Below, one piece after another: positions 8,588-16,797 of a stretch of DNA of 64,000 bases. Position 1 is the stretch's first letter, and each line of letters opens with the position of its first letter. Under the pieces are notes generated by a model. That model saw only the letters and a program-made list of their open reading frames with translations. It was not told where the DNA came from and ran no database searches. Source of the DNA: Acidocella aquatica (GTDB lineage Bacteria > Pseudomonadota > Alphaproteobacteria > Acetobacterales > Acetobacteraceae); the NCBI RefSeq assembly GCF_030160635.1, contig NZ_BSOS01000039.1, positions 1 to 64,000 of the forward strand. Direction: 5' to 3'. The position numbers were made by a program, and so were the translations under genes.

Positions 8588-10972
8588 ATGGCGGTAAATT
8601 TCGAGGCGCGGCGGTTCATATCCCCGGCACTGCGGGCGCAGTTGCGCCGGCGCGTGGCGGAGCTTGGCGCACTTGCCTGCGCCCTGGCCGGCCTGACCCT
8701 GCTGCTGGCGCTGGTCTCCTACAACCCCGCCGACCCCTCGTTTGACACCGCGACCGCGGCCCCGGCCGGCAACCTCGCGGGCATGCTGGGGGCCGGCTTT
8801 GCCGACCTCACGCTGCAAGGCTTCGGCATCGCCGGGTTCATCCCGCCGATGATTTTGCTGGCCTGGAGCTACAAGCTCGGCACGCGCGGCGCCATCGGCC
8901 GGGTCAAACTGCGCATCGTCCTGGGCGGGTTCTCCATGCCGCTGGTGGCGGCGGCGCTGGCCCTCGGCCTTGCCATCATCCCAGGCCCGCCAGCCTCCTG
9001 GCCCGTGCCCGCGGGTATCGGCGGCACCGCGGGCGCCATCCTTTCCAGCGCCTTCGCGTCAGCCAGCGCCTCTCTGCTGGGCCGGGTCGGCAGCGGTGTC
9101 ATGCTGTTGATTATCCTCATCCTCGCCATGTCAGCCTTTGGCTATGCGCTGGGCTTTACCCCCGGCGAATGGCGCTCGGGCGGCGCCAAGGCCGCGCGCG
9201 CGGCGGCTGCATCGGTTGCCCAGAGCCGCCGCGGCGCCGAGGCTGTCTCCTCCTGGATCACGCCATTGTTCGCGGGCGCGCCCGCCGCACCGGCCCGCGC
9301 CGTCATCGCGCCCCGGCCGCAACCCGCCGCGCCCGAGGATGAAACCGGCGGCGCCACCCCCATCCCCTTCCTGCCGCTGCGCGCCAAGCCGCTCATAAAG
9401 CCAGCGGCCCCGGCCAAAAAAGCCCCCGCCAAACAGGAGCGCCTGCCGCTGCTGGAAGTGGGCTGGAACTGCCCGCCGCTCGACCTGCTGCGCCCCGCCC
9501 CCGCGCGCGCCAGCACCGGCCCAAGCGCCGAATCCCTGGAATCCAACGCCCGCCTGCTGGAGACCGTGCTGCAGGACTACGGCGTGCAGGGTAAAATCGT
9601 GGAAATCCGGCCCGGCCCGGTGGTCACGCTCTACGAGCTGGAACCCGCCCCCGGCATCCGCTCCTCGCGCGTCATCGGCCTGGCGGACGATATCGCCCGC
9701 TCCCTCTCCGTCGTCGCCGTGCGCATCGCCACCGTCTCGGGCCGCAACGTCATCGGCATCGAAGTCCCCAACGCCAAGCGCGAGACGGTCTATCTCTCCG
9801 AGCTGCTGGGCTCGGAGATGTGGGATGGCCAATCAGGCAAGCTCTCCATCGCTCTGGGCAAGGACATCTCCGGCGCGCCCATCGTGGCTGACCTCGCGCG
9901 CATGCCGCATCTGCTCATCGCGGGCACCACCGGCTCGGGCAAATCAGTCGGCGTCAACGCCATGATCATGAGTTTGTTGTTCCGCCTCTCGCCCGAGCAG
10001 TGCCGGCTCATCCTCATCGACCCCAAGATGCTCGAACTCTCCGTCTATGACGGCATTCCCCATCTGCTCTCTCCGGTTGTCACCGAACCGGCCAAGGCGG
10101 TCGCCGCGCTCAAATGGGTGGTGCGCGAAATGGAGCGCCGCTACCGCTCCATGAGCCAGCTCGCGGTGCGCAATATCGCCGGCTACAACGAGCGGGTGGA
10201 AGAAGCCCGCTCGCGCGGCGAGGTTGTCACCCGGCGCGTGCAGACCGGGTTTGATTCCGAGACCGGCAAGCCCGTGTTCGAGGATCAGCCGCTCGCGCTG
10301 GAGCCGCTGCCCTTCATCGTCGTCTTCATCGATGAAATGGCGGACCTCATGATGGTCGCGGGCAAGGAGATCGAAATCGCGGTCCAGCGCCTGGCGCAAA
10401 TGGCGCGCGCCGCCGGTATCCACGTCATCATGGCCACCCAGCGCCCCTCGGTCGATGTCATCACCGGCACCATCAAGGCCAACTTCCCCACCCGCATCAG
10501 CTTCCAGGTCATCTCCAAGTTCGACAGCCGGACGATTCTGGGCGAGCAGGGGGCCGAGCAGCTCCTCGGCCAGGGCGACCTGCTCTACATGCAGGGCGGC
10601 GGGCGCATCACCCGTGTCCACGGCCCCTTCGTCTCCGACCAGGAGGTGGAGGCCGTGGTCGCCTATCTGCGCGAGCAGGGCGAACCTGCCTATCTCGATG
10701 AAGTCACCGAACCGGCTGACGATGAAGCCGCCAGCCTCTCGGGCGGCACCATTGGCGGCAACACCACGGGGGAGAACGCGCTGTATGATCAGGCAGTCTC
10801 CCTGGTCGCGCGCGAGGGCAAGGCCAGCACCTCCTTCATCCAGCGCCACCTGCAAATTGGCTATAACCGCGCCGCCAAGCTGATCGAGCAAATGGAAAAA
10901 GACGGCGTCGTCAGCCAGGCCAACCATGTCGGCAAGCGCGAAGTTTTGGTCCGCCGCGAAAAAGATGATTAG
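8588..10972 (+). CDS. ftsK: DNA translocase FtsK
   Basis: A 794-residue FtsK/SpoIIIE ATPase that pumps chromosomal DNA at the division septum and activates XerCD recombination at dif. Four membrane helices span about residues 20-190. A Pro/Ala-rich linker of only about 90 residues follows, much shorter than in E. coli. The motor has Walker A GTTGSGKS (about 449) and Walker B VVFIDEMADL (about 580). The C-terminal winged-helix gamma domain (about 725-794) reads KOPS-type DNA polarity. ATG 8588 is preferred over an upstream frame lacking a ribosome site. It follows the amtB terminator, so it has its own promoter. Confidence 0.95.
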   Translation: MAVNFEARRFISPALRAQLRRRVAELGALACALAGLTLLLALVSYNPADPSFDTATAAPAGNLAGMLGAGFADLTLQGFGIAGFIPPMILLAWSYKLGTRGAIGRVKLRIVLGGFSMPLVAAALALGLAIIPGPPASWPVPAGIGGTAGAILSSAFASASASLLGRVGSGVMLLIILILAMSAFGYALGFTPGEWRSGGAKAARAAAASVAQSRRGAEAVSSWITPLFAGAPAAPARAVIAPRPQPAAPEDETGGATPIPFLPLRAKPLIKPAAPAKKAPAKQERLPLLEVGWNCPPLDLLRPAPARASTGPSAESLESNARLLETVLQDYGVQGKIVEIRPGPVVTLYELEPAPGIRSSRVIGLADDIARSLSVVAVRIATVSGRNVIGIEVPNAKRETVYLSELLGSEMWDGQSGKLSIALGKDISGAPIVADLARMPHLLIAGTTGSGKSVGVNAMIMSLLFRLSPEQCRLILIDPKMLELSVYDGIPHLLSPVVTEPAKAVAALKWVVREMERRYRSMSQLAVRNIAGYNERVEEARSRGEVVTRRVQTGFDSETGKPVFEDQPLALEPLPFIVVFIDEMADLMMVAGKEIEIAVQRLAQMARAAGIHVIMATQRPSVDVITGTIKANFPTRISFQVISKFDSRTILGEQGAEQLLGQGDLLYMQGGGRITRVHGPFVSDQEVEAVVAYLREQGEPAYLDEVTEPADDEAASLSGGTIGGNTTGENALYDQAVSLVAREGKASTSFIQRHLQIGYNRAAKLIEQMEKDGVVSQANHVGKREVLVRREKDD

Positions 10973-10974
10973 AG

Positions 10975-11035
10975 GATGCTCGTTTAAGGCTCACTCAGGT
11001 GAACGAGCCGGAAACGTGACGCCTGCGGGAAAAAA
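10975..11035 (+). repeat. REP-like intergenic palindrome, copy A
   Basis: Immediately after the ftsK stop. It aligns with four other copies in the window: a GTTTAAGG left arm, an inner hairpin GGCTC...GAGCC, a GGAAACGTGA right arm, then GCGGGAAAAA. It is the most diverged copy, but the order of blocks and the trailing A-run are retained. Confidence 0.65.
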
Positions 11036-11117
11036 TAAATAGAGCACGATCGAACATAAATCGATAACCTAACATAATCTTACTGGTCTTGAATATTTTG
11101 ATAAAATTTTATTTTGG

Positions 11118-11846
11118 ATGAATAAATTGGACAAGTCTGCAAATATGAGTCCCCCCCTCATCGCCGTCCCTTTGCGTGCTGATAAAATAGGTATTTCGAA
11201 GCCGTTTCTCAGCGTTGAGGGCCGGCAAAAACTGGCCCTGATCGCCTCACTCAGCCATTATGACGCTGGCGACATCCTGTTTCACGAAGGCGATCGCGCA
11301 ACCTCCATCCTCAACATCGTGTCCGGCGTCGGCAAATCCTACAGTTTTTTGCCCGATGGCCGGGAGGTCATCCAGGCATTTTTATTCCCCAACGACCTGA
11401 TAGGTCCCCTGGATGGCGATTATTTCGTCAACACCGTCAAGGCGATCACCCCGCTGGTGGCCTACACCCTGCCGCTCACCGCGCTGGTTCAGTTGCTACA
11501 GTCAGACCCCAACCTGCAGTGGCAATTTCTCACCAAGGCGTGCCATGAGTTGCGTCTGGCGCAGCAGCACGCCATCGCCTTGTCGCAGAACAGCGCCAAG
11601 CAGCGTCTGCTGATGCTGCTCAACCTGCTACGGCTGCACAATGAGCCGCGCGGCGCGAATGCGAGCCAGATCCATCTGCCGATGAGCCGTGCGGATATCG
11701 CAGACTATACCGGGCTGGCGGTTGAGACCGTAAGCCGGGGGCTGCATCAGCTCCAACGTGAGGGGATTATCCGGCTTATCAACCAGCAATGTATTGAAAT
11801 TATTGACCAAAAAGTCTTCACGGCGGCGCTGGTCTCGGAAGCCTAG
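11118..11846 (+). CDS. Crp/Fnr-family transcriptional regulator, FixK-like
   Basis: A 242-residue regulator: a cyclic-nucleotide-binding-fold sensor domain (about 28-145), a dimerisation helix (about 145-175) and a winged-helix DNA-binding domain (about 185-225). The recognition helix reads ETVSR (203-207), the signature of the FNR/FixK subgroup that binds TTGAT-N4-ATCAA. The N-terminal cysteine cluster of FNR is absent (only C142 and about C225 occur), so it should not carry an oxygen-sensing Fe-S cluster and more likely acts like FixK, controlled by expression or another signal. Perfect boxes of this type occur elsewhere in the window (30025, 34018, 41490). The region before it is AT-rich and may hold its promoter. 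Confidence 0.87.
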   Translation: MNKLDKSANMSPPLIAVPLRADKIGISKPFLSVEGRQKLALIASLSHYDAGDILFHEGDRATSILNIVSGVGKSYSFLPDGREVIQAFLFPNDLIGPLDGDYFVNTVKAITPLVAYTLPLTALVQLLQSDPNLQWQFLTKACHELRLAQQHAIALSQNSAKQRLLMLLNLLRLHNEPRGANASQIHLPMSRADIADYTGLAVETVSRGLHQLQREGIIRLINQQCIEIIDQKVFTAALVSEA

Positions 11847-11876
11847 TACCCTGCGTCATTCATGACGCAGGGTACT
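11845..11876 (+). terminator. Perfect 14-bp stem-loop after the FixK-like gene
   Basis: AGTACCCTGCGTCA pairs without mismatch with TGACGCAGGGTACT around a TTCA loop, starting at the stop codon itself. No T-run follows, so it may act as a Rho-independent-like or mRNA-stabilising hairpin. It opens a 321-base gene-free region that ends at 12167. Confidence 0.6.
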
Positions 11877-11910
11877 GCGCGCGGGTTGGTGGGCGGCGCG
11901 CGCTAAATAT

Positions 11911-11957
11911 GACACTAGTGGGACACGGCATTTTCAATGACGTGTCCCACTAGTGTC
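11911..11957. repeat. Perfect 17-bp inverted repeat
   Basis: GACACTAGTGGGACACG at 11911-11927 is exactly inverted at 11941-11957, separated by 13 AT-rich bases. Function is unknown; it could be an operator or a cruciform. A further short hairpin (GATCGC/GCGATC) follows at about 11960-11979. Confidence 0.75.
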
Positions 11958-11986
11958 CCGATCGCTTTTAAGTGCGATCAGGCTTT

Positions 11987-12053
11987 GGCCATTTTTCTGA
12001 GGGCGATTCACGCTTTCGGCTCGCTTGGTTGAGCGAACCTCAAACGATCGCTC
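11987..12053 (-). repeat. REP-like intergenic palindrome, copy B (reverse orientation)
   Basis: Its reverse complement matches copy D at 50768 nearly base for base: GCGATCGTTTGAGGTTCGCTC, a short loop, GCGAGCCGAAAGCGTGAATC, CGCCCTCAG, then an A-run and TGGCCAAA. It forms an inner hairpin and an outer stem (GAGCGAT/ATCGCCC). Confidence 0.8.
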
Positions 12054-12167
12054 TTAAGCGCCTTGCCTCGTAAAATCATGATAAAAATGCTGCACTGCAA
12101 AATTTTCTCGCCGAACATCTGAATTTATGCCATAATTATCCTCTATTCCTTCGTGGAGGAGGTGCCG

Positions 12168-12611
12168 ATGCTCGATCAGCCGCCCGTGAACCTGTTTTCG
12201 CACAACAAACCAGATGACACACCCTGGCGTAGCGATGGCCTGCGCGATTTTTTCCTCTACCGCGATCTTGGCATAGCCGCCTCAACCGGCGGGCGCGTCA
12301 TCGCCCAGCTTGTCAAGGCCAATCCGGCGTGTCCTCCCCAACAAGGGACTGGCTGGCACAGGCACATAGCGGATTTTCATATTGTCATGATGACCAAGGG
12401 CTGGGCACGCTTCATGTACGGCGAGCAGGAACACCTCGTCGAAGCCGGTGACTGTGTGCATCAGCGGCCCGGCATCACGCATTATTTATTCGATTACTCC
12501 CCCGACATGGAATACCTGGAAATCGCCTCTCCCGCTGAATTCGGCACGGTCGAGGTAGAAGGCCCTTGCCCGGTTCCGCTCCCCACGCCATGGCCCGGCG
12601 GGAGCCGGTAA
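12168..12611 (+). CDS. Small cupin-domain protein
   Basis: A 147-residue single-domain cupin. The first motif is seen as WHRHIADFHIVMMTKG and the second as VHQRPGITHYLFDYS, supplying His residues for a likely metal site inside the beta barrel. ATG 12168 is chosen over a GTG five codons upstream because GGAGGAGGTG lies just before it. Cupins of this size include isomerases, dioxygenases and sugar-binding sensors; nothing here singles one out. It stands alone between a palindrome-rich region and a strong bidirectional terminator shared with the convergent GST gene. Confidence 0.8.
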   Translation: MLDQPPVNLFSHNKPDDTPWRSDGLRDFFLYRDLGIAASTGGRVIAQLVKANPACPPQQGTGWHRHIADFHIVMMTKGWARFMYGEQEHLVEAGDCVHQRPGITHYLFDYSPDMEYLEIASPAEFGTVEVEGPCPVPLPTPWPGGSR

Positions 12612-12637
12612 AAAGGGCCGGTTTAACCGGCCCTTTT
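12611..12637. terminator. Bidirectional terminator between cupin and GST genes
   Basis: AAAAGGGCCGG and CCGGCCCTTTT flank a TTTAA loop, giving an 11-bp perfect stem with A-run and T-run on the two sides. It can end both convergent genes. Confidence 0.88.
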
Positions 12638-12658
12638 AGAAAAGTCCTTATGAAGCCT

Positions 12659-13315
12659 TCAAAAATCCAGATCCAGTTCGATGATTTCCTGTGGCTCCTC
12701 GCGCGAATCCGCAACCCACTCCTTCATCGGTCCCCATTTCATGATCGTGTCGCAGTAATCCTGACAGACCGGACCAACCGCCACATCATAGCTCAAAAAC
12801 CGCGCCACCACTGGCGCATACATCGCATCCGCGATGGTGGGCCGCCGCCCGAACAGAAAAGGGCCTTTCCAGGTCGTCAGGCAGTCGGTCCATATCGTGG
12901 TGATCCGGTCGATATCGGCCTGCGCCGAGGACCATACGGTAAAGCCTGGCTTACGGAAGCGCAGGTTCATCGGCAACGAGGAGCGCAGCGCCGCGAAGCC
13001 GGAGTGCATTTCGCCCGAGATCGAGCGGCAGCGTGCCCGCGCCACTTTATCGGTTGGCAGCATCAGCGCTTCGGGGAACAACTCGTTCAAATACTCGGCA
13101 ATGGCCAGCGTATCCCAAACGGTCACGTCGCCATGAAGCAGGCAGGGCACCAGAATCGAGGACGTGCGCATCAGCAGTTCCTCCTTGGCGCGCGGGTCGT
13201 CGGGGGATACGCGTTCCTCCGCAAAGTCGATTCCGGAGAGTTTGGCGAGGAGATACCCCCGCAGCGACCAGGAGGAATAATTCTTGCTACTGATCAGCAG
13301 GGTCGCCTCGGTCAT
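12659..13315 (-). CDS. Glutathione S-transferase family protein
   Basis: A 218-residue soluble GST. The thioredoxin-like N-terminal domain contains SSKNYSSWSLRGYL with a Ser/Tyr-type catalytic region, and VWDTLAIAEYLNE, which forms the glutathione gamma-glutamyl site. The all-helical C-terminal domain follows with FGRRPTIADAMYAPV. The ATG at 13315 is preferred to the upstream GTG because AAGGAAAGGG lies five bases before it. Members of this subgroup act in detoxification of electrophiles or as maleylacetoacetate-isomerase-like enzymes; the substrate is not deducible. It is transcribed convergently with the cupin gene. Confidence 0.88.
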   Translation of the reverse strand: MTEATLLISSKNYSSWSLRGYLLAKLSGIDFAEERVSPDDPRAKEELLMRTSSILVPCLLHGDVTVWDTLAIAEYLNELFPEALMLPTDKVARARCRSISGEMHSGFAALRSSLPMNLRFRKPGFTVWSSAQADIDRITTIWTDCLTTWKGPFLFGRRPTIADAMYAPVVARFLSYDVAVGPVCQDYCDTIMKWGPMKEWVADSREEPQEIIELDLDF

Positions 13316-13435
13316 AATCACCCTTTCCTTTTCACAAAAATAGACACATTATTATCAAACGCGAGTCAACCGTACAATGACGTACTAGCCTATATCTGAA
13401 ACACACCGATAACTTCTTCGGTTTAGGATTGAACT

Positions 13436-14653
13436 ATGATCTACCAGATGTATCAGGCGCAAGCCGATATCATGGACCCGTTCCGCTTATTTGCCCGCAA
13501 CAGCAGCACCCTGCTGCGCAGCATCACGCCGGGCCAGCCCTACGGTATCGCACTGCGCCACATTACCGCGGCGCTGGATGTTTTCGGCTATTCCGGCACC
13601 ACCCATAAGCGGCCCGACTACGCCATTGACGATGTGCAAATCGGCAACAGCATCGTCAAGGTTGAAGACGAGGTTGTCTACGCCACGCCGTTCGCGAGTC
13701 TGGTACACTTCAAAAAAGATACCGGCCGCAAACAGCCGAAGGTCCTTCTTGTCGCGCCGTTGTCCGGCCATTTCGCCACATTGCTGCGCAACACCGCCGA
13801 GGTGCTGCTGCAGGACCATGATGTCTATATAACCGACTGGCATAACGCGCGTGATATCCCGGTTGATGCCGGGCGCTTCGGTTTTGATGAATATGTCGAG
13901 CATGTCATTAAATTTCTGGAATATCTCGGTCCGCGCAGCCATGTTGTCGGCGTCTGCCAGCCCACGGTGGCGGTGCTCACCGCGGTTTCCGTCATGGCGG
14001 AGGATAACAATCCGGCGACCCCGCGCAGCATGACGCTCATGGCCGGCCCGATCGACACGCGCCGCAACCCGACAAAAGTGAACATGCTCGCCAAGACCAA
14101 AGATATTTCCTGGTTCGAGAAAAAAATGACCGATGTGGTGCCGTGGCGCTACCGGGGTGCCGGGCGGCGCGTCTACCCGGGCTTCATGCAGCTAACCGCC
14201 TTCGTGTCGATGAATCTGGATAAGCATATCGGCGCGCATGTCCGCCAGTTCCGCTCCCTGGCCGCCGAGGATAAAGAGGCCGCCGCCAGCCACCGCGAAT
14301 TCTACGATGAATATCTCGCGGTCATGGATCTGCCGGCCGAATTCTATCTTGAGACCGTGCAGCGCATTTTCATGGATCATGAGCTCCCCAAGGGCGAGCT
14401 GAAATACAAAGGCCGTCAGGTTAACCCCGGCGCCATTAAAAAAACCTTTGTCTTCACCGTGGAAGGTGAGCGCGATGACATTTGCGGCCTTGGCCAGACC
14501 TCGGCGGCGTTAGACCTTTGCTCCAATCTGCGTCCATTGCTCAAGCGCCATCACATGCAAACCGGCGTCGGCCATTACGGCGTCTTCTCGGGCAAGCGCT
14601 GGCAGAACGAGATCTACCCCCTGGTTCGCGAGGTCATCGAGTTCAGCGCCTAA
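13436..14653 (+). CDS. phaZ: Intracellular poly(3-hydroxybutyrate) depolymerase
   Basis: A 405-residue alpha/beta hydrolase of the intracellular PHB depolymerase family, which mobilises amorphous storage granules in the cytoplasm. The nucleophile is a cysteine in the lipase-box-like GVCQPTV (about residue 173), a hallmark of this family rather than the serine of extracellular depolymerases. The conserved MAGPIDTRRNPTKVN segment follows. The C-terminal histidine is likely in GVGHYGVFSG. It has its own upstream region and no operon partners; phaA, phaB and phaC are not in the window. The encoded protein implies the cell stores polyhydroxyalkanoate. Confidence 0.93.
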   Translation: MIYQMYQAQADIMDPFRLFARNSSTLLRSITPGQPYGIALRHITAALDVFGYSGTTHKRPDYAIDDVQIGNSIVKVEDEVVYATPFASLVHFKKDTGRKQPKVLLVAPLSGHFATLLRNTAEVLLQDHDVYITDWHNARDIPVDAGRFGFDEYVEHVIKFLEYLGPRSHVVGVCQPTVAVLTAVSVMAEDNNPATPRSMTLMAGPIDTRRNPTKVNMLAKTKDISWFEKKMTDVVPWRYRGAGRRVYPGFMQLTAFVSMNLDKHIGAHVRQFRSLAAEDKEAAASHREFYDEYLAVMDLPAEFYLETVQRIFMDHELPKGELKYKGRQVNPGAIKKTFVFTVEGERDDICGLGQTSAALDLCSNLRPLLKRHHMQTGVGHYGVFSGKRWQNEIYPLVREVIEFSA

Positions 14654-14716
14654 AACGTTGCGCGCCTTGTTCAAAATGGCTGGCGCATGGCAGCGCTTAA
14701 AGCGATCCTGCTCCAG

Positions 14717-14769
14717 GAGCCGCATGGCCTGAGCGAATCGCGCCGCGATTCGCTCAGGCCATGCGGCTC
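14717..14769. repeat. 53-bp perfect palindrome
   Basis: Two 26-base arms (14717-14742 and 14744-14769) are exact reverse complements around a single central C. It lies between the convergent phaZ and a small minus-strand gene. There is no T-run on either side. In RNA it would be a very stable hairpin; in DNA it could extrude as a cruciform. Confidence 0.9.
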
Positions 14770-14792
14770 TCCAAAACGCCGTCTCTAAAAAC

Positions 14793-15071
14793 TCACACCC
14801 CGGCTTCGAGCGGGAAGTCGCGCGTGGGGTCAACCCCCGCGGCTTCCAGGAACTTGCGCATTTCCACGACCTCCTCCTTGGAGAGCGAATGCTGCGTGTC
14901 ATGAAACCCGTGTGTATGGCCGTTCAGCTTCACCTTCACATGGCCGCTGCCGCCATGGGTCACCTCACCGCCCAGCCCCTCGATCACGGCATATACCAGG
15001 CGCGGGTCGATATTGCTGCTGACCGGATGCGCGAACAGGGCGTGCAACGTGTTGCGATGCTTATGATTCAT
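14793..15071 (-). CDS. Small HicA-like/conserved hypothetical protein
   Basis: A 92-residue protein with a strong AGGAGG ribosome site before ATG 15071. It contains LNGHTHGFHDTQHSL after a GGSGHVKV strand, loosely resembling the dsRBD-like fold of HicA mRNA interferases, with His-rich loops. The last part, LEAAGVDP, is also seen in short alphaproteobacterial proteins often annotated as HicA-like. No hicB antitoxin gene is adjacent, so a toxin role is not supported by context. The protein is probably real given the ribosome site and length. Confidence 0.6.
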   Translation of the reverse strand: MNHKHRNTLHALFAHPVSSNIDPRLVYAVIEGLGGEVTHGGSGHVKVKLNGHTHGFHDTQHSLSKEEVVEMRKFLEAAGVDPTRDFPLEAGV

Positions 15072-15190
15072 TTAAATTCAGCCTCCTTGATAACCGGCAT
15101 TCCCAGGATAGGGCGATCTCGCGCCCCAATGGCGTCATGATAGACCTCTGCGGACCTGCTTGAAATCCCGCCGGGCGCGCACCGCCGCCT

Positions 15191-15439
15191 TTAATCCGCG
15201 GCGGCTTCCTTGAAATAGGCTTCCACCTTACCTTTTAAGCGCATTGTCAGCGGCTTGCCGTGGCGGTCCACGGTTTTGCCCACGGCAACGCGGACCCAGC
15301 TTTCAGAGATGCAATACTCCTCGACATTGTTCTTCTCGACTCCGTTGAAGCGGATGCCGATGCCGCGCTCCAGCGCCGGCTCGTTAAAGAACGGAGATTT
15401 CGGATCATTGCTCAGATGGTCGGGAGGGGTATCGCTCAT
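15191..15439 (-). CDS. DUF3297 family protein
   Basis: An 82-residue conserved alphaproteobacterial protein of unknown function. Recognisable parts are the opening SDTPPDHLSNDPKSP, then RGIGIRFNGVEKNNVEEYC, and the C-terminal TMRLKGKVEAYFK. Its ATG (15439) overlaps the stop of the upstream D,D-carboxypeptidase gene as ATGA, so the two are translationally coupled. No catalytic motif, signal peptide or membrane helix is visible. Confidence 0.85.
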   Translation of the reverse strand: MSDTPPDHLSNDPKSPFFNEPALERGIGIRFNGVEKNNVEEYCISESWVRVAVGKTVDRHGKPLTMRLKGKVEAYFKEAAAD

Positions 15440-16686
15440 AGATATTTGCTCAGCTTGCGTTTGAGTTTCGTGACAAAACTGGCGGGCGCTTCGTCCGCCA
15501 GGGCAATCGCCGGGGTGGTGGCAATCGTCTTGCCGTCCAGCGTGTAGGTAATCGTTCCCAGCGTTTCGCCCTTGGTGGCGCCGGGTGTCAAATCGGCGGT
15601 GTAGGCAATGCTGTGGGTAATCCGCCCGGCGGCATCGCTGGGCAGGGTGAGGGTGATATCCGCCCCTGGGCCAATCGCCACGCTGCCGGTGTTCAGCGCG
15701 TCGCTGGCCAGCGTGGCCAGTTGCTGCCCGGCGGTGGCAACTTTCTCGTCGGTGAAGAATTTCTGCCCATAATCGAGCAGCGCCTCGATCGCGGCGGTGC
15801 TCGCGGTCCAGGTCGGCCCGCCCATAACCACGGCGATGAGCCGCATGTTGCCGCGCAGGGCGGTGGCGTCGATGCAATGGCCGGAGGCGTCGGTCAGCCC
15901 GGTTTTCATCCCGTCCACGGTGGGGTCATGCGCCAGCACCGGGTTCCAGCTCGCCTGCGTTATGTTGTTGTAGGTGTAGCTCTGCTCCTTCGAGATATTC
16001 AGGAACTCCGGCTCATCGGCGATGATGTTGCGCGAGAGAATGGCGACATCCATGGCGCTGGTATGCTCAGCCGGGTCGGGCAGCCCGTCCACATTGGTAA
16101 AGACCGTATTGGTCATTCCCATCGCGGCGGCGTCCTTGTTCATGATCTGCACGAAGGCGCTCTGCGTGCCGGCAATCTGTTCGGCCAGGGCCACCGCGGC
16201 GTCATTGCCGGAGACGATGATCAACCCGTGCAGCAACTGGTCCACCGTGACCGTGCTGGTGGTATCGATAAACATGGTGGAGCCGCCGGCGTGCCACGCA
16301 TCAACACTGATCGGCACCACCTGGTCGGATTTCAACGAACCGCCGTGCAACGCCTGGAACGCGATATGCGCGGTCATCAGCTTGGTCAGGCTGGCCGGGG
16401 CCACCTGCAGGTCGGGCGCCGCCTCGGCCAGAATCGCGCCGGTCGCGGCGTCCATCAGCACATAGGCGGTGGCCTGGGGCAGGGTCGGCGGGGCAGGGGT
16501 GTTTTTGTCGGCGGTGGGGCTGTCAGGCACTGGCGCGGGGCCGGTGGGCGCGGCCGTGGCGGTGTCCTTGTTCTTGGCGCTGGGGGCTGCGGCATGCGCG
16601 CCGTGATGCGGCGTTTTGGCAAGCGCCGGGGCGGCGGCCATGGCAAGGCTCAGAACCATCAGGGAAATGCCGGTCGATTTCTTCAT
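15436..16686 (-). CDS. D-alanyl-D-alanine carboxypeptidase (PBP5/6 family)
   Basis: A 416-residue periplasmic low-molecular-weight PBP that trims the terminal D-Ala from peptidoglycan pentapeptides. A signal peptide (MKKSTGISLMVLSLAMAAAP start, ending at ALA) is followed by a long Ala/Pro-rich linker, unusual for PBP5. The active-site motifs are SLTK (serine about 97), SGN (about 158) and KTG (about 261). A C-terminal beta-sandwich domain (about 330-400) follows. The ATG at 16686 is chosen for the signal peptide and the GAAAGAG upstream. It is divergent from lepB and coupled to the DUF3297 gene. Confidence 0.92.
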   Translation of the reverse strand: MKKSTGISLMVLSLAMAAAPALAKTPHHGAHAAAPSAKNKDTATAAPTGPAPVPDSPTADKNTPAPPTLPQATAYVLMDAATGAILAEAAPDLQVAPASLTKLMTAHIAFQALHGGSLKSDQVVPISVDAWHAGGSTMFIDTTSTVTVDQLLHGLIIVSGNDAAVALAEQIAGTQSAFVQIMNKDAAAMGMTNTVFTNVDGLPDPAEHTSAMDVAILSRNIIADEPEFLNISKEQSYTYNNITQASWNPVLAHDPTVDGMKTGLTDASGHCIDATALRGNMRLIAVVMGGPTWTASTAAIEALLDYGQKFFTDEKVATAGQQLATLASDALNTGSVAIGPGADITLTLPSDAAGRITHSIAYTADLTPGATKGETLGTITYTLDGKTIATTPAIALADEAPASFVTKLKRKLSKYL

Positions 16687-16797
16687 GCACAGCTCTTTCT
16701 TCATGCGGGGCAGACGGGTGGGGGGCTTTCTGCACCGATTTCTTGACAAGCCGCAAGCGCCGGGCTTGATGCGCCAACTCAACCGACAGGCTTAAAC

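Noticed and set aside
11847-12167. Insertion sequence remnant between the FixK-like and cupin genes
   Set aside because: The inverted repeats are not at the ends of any transposase-like frame and no target duplication was seen; treated as separate palindromes.
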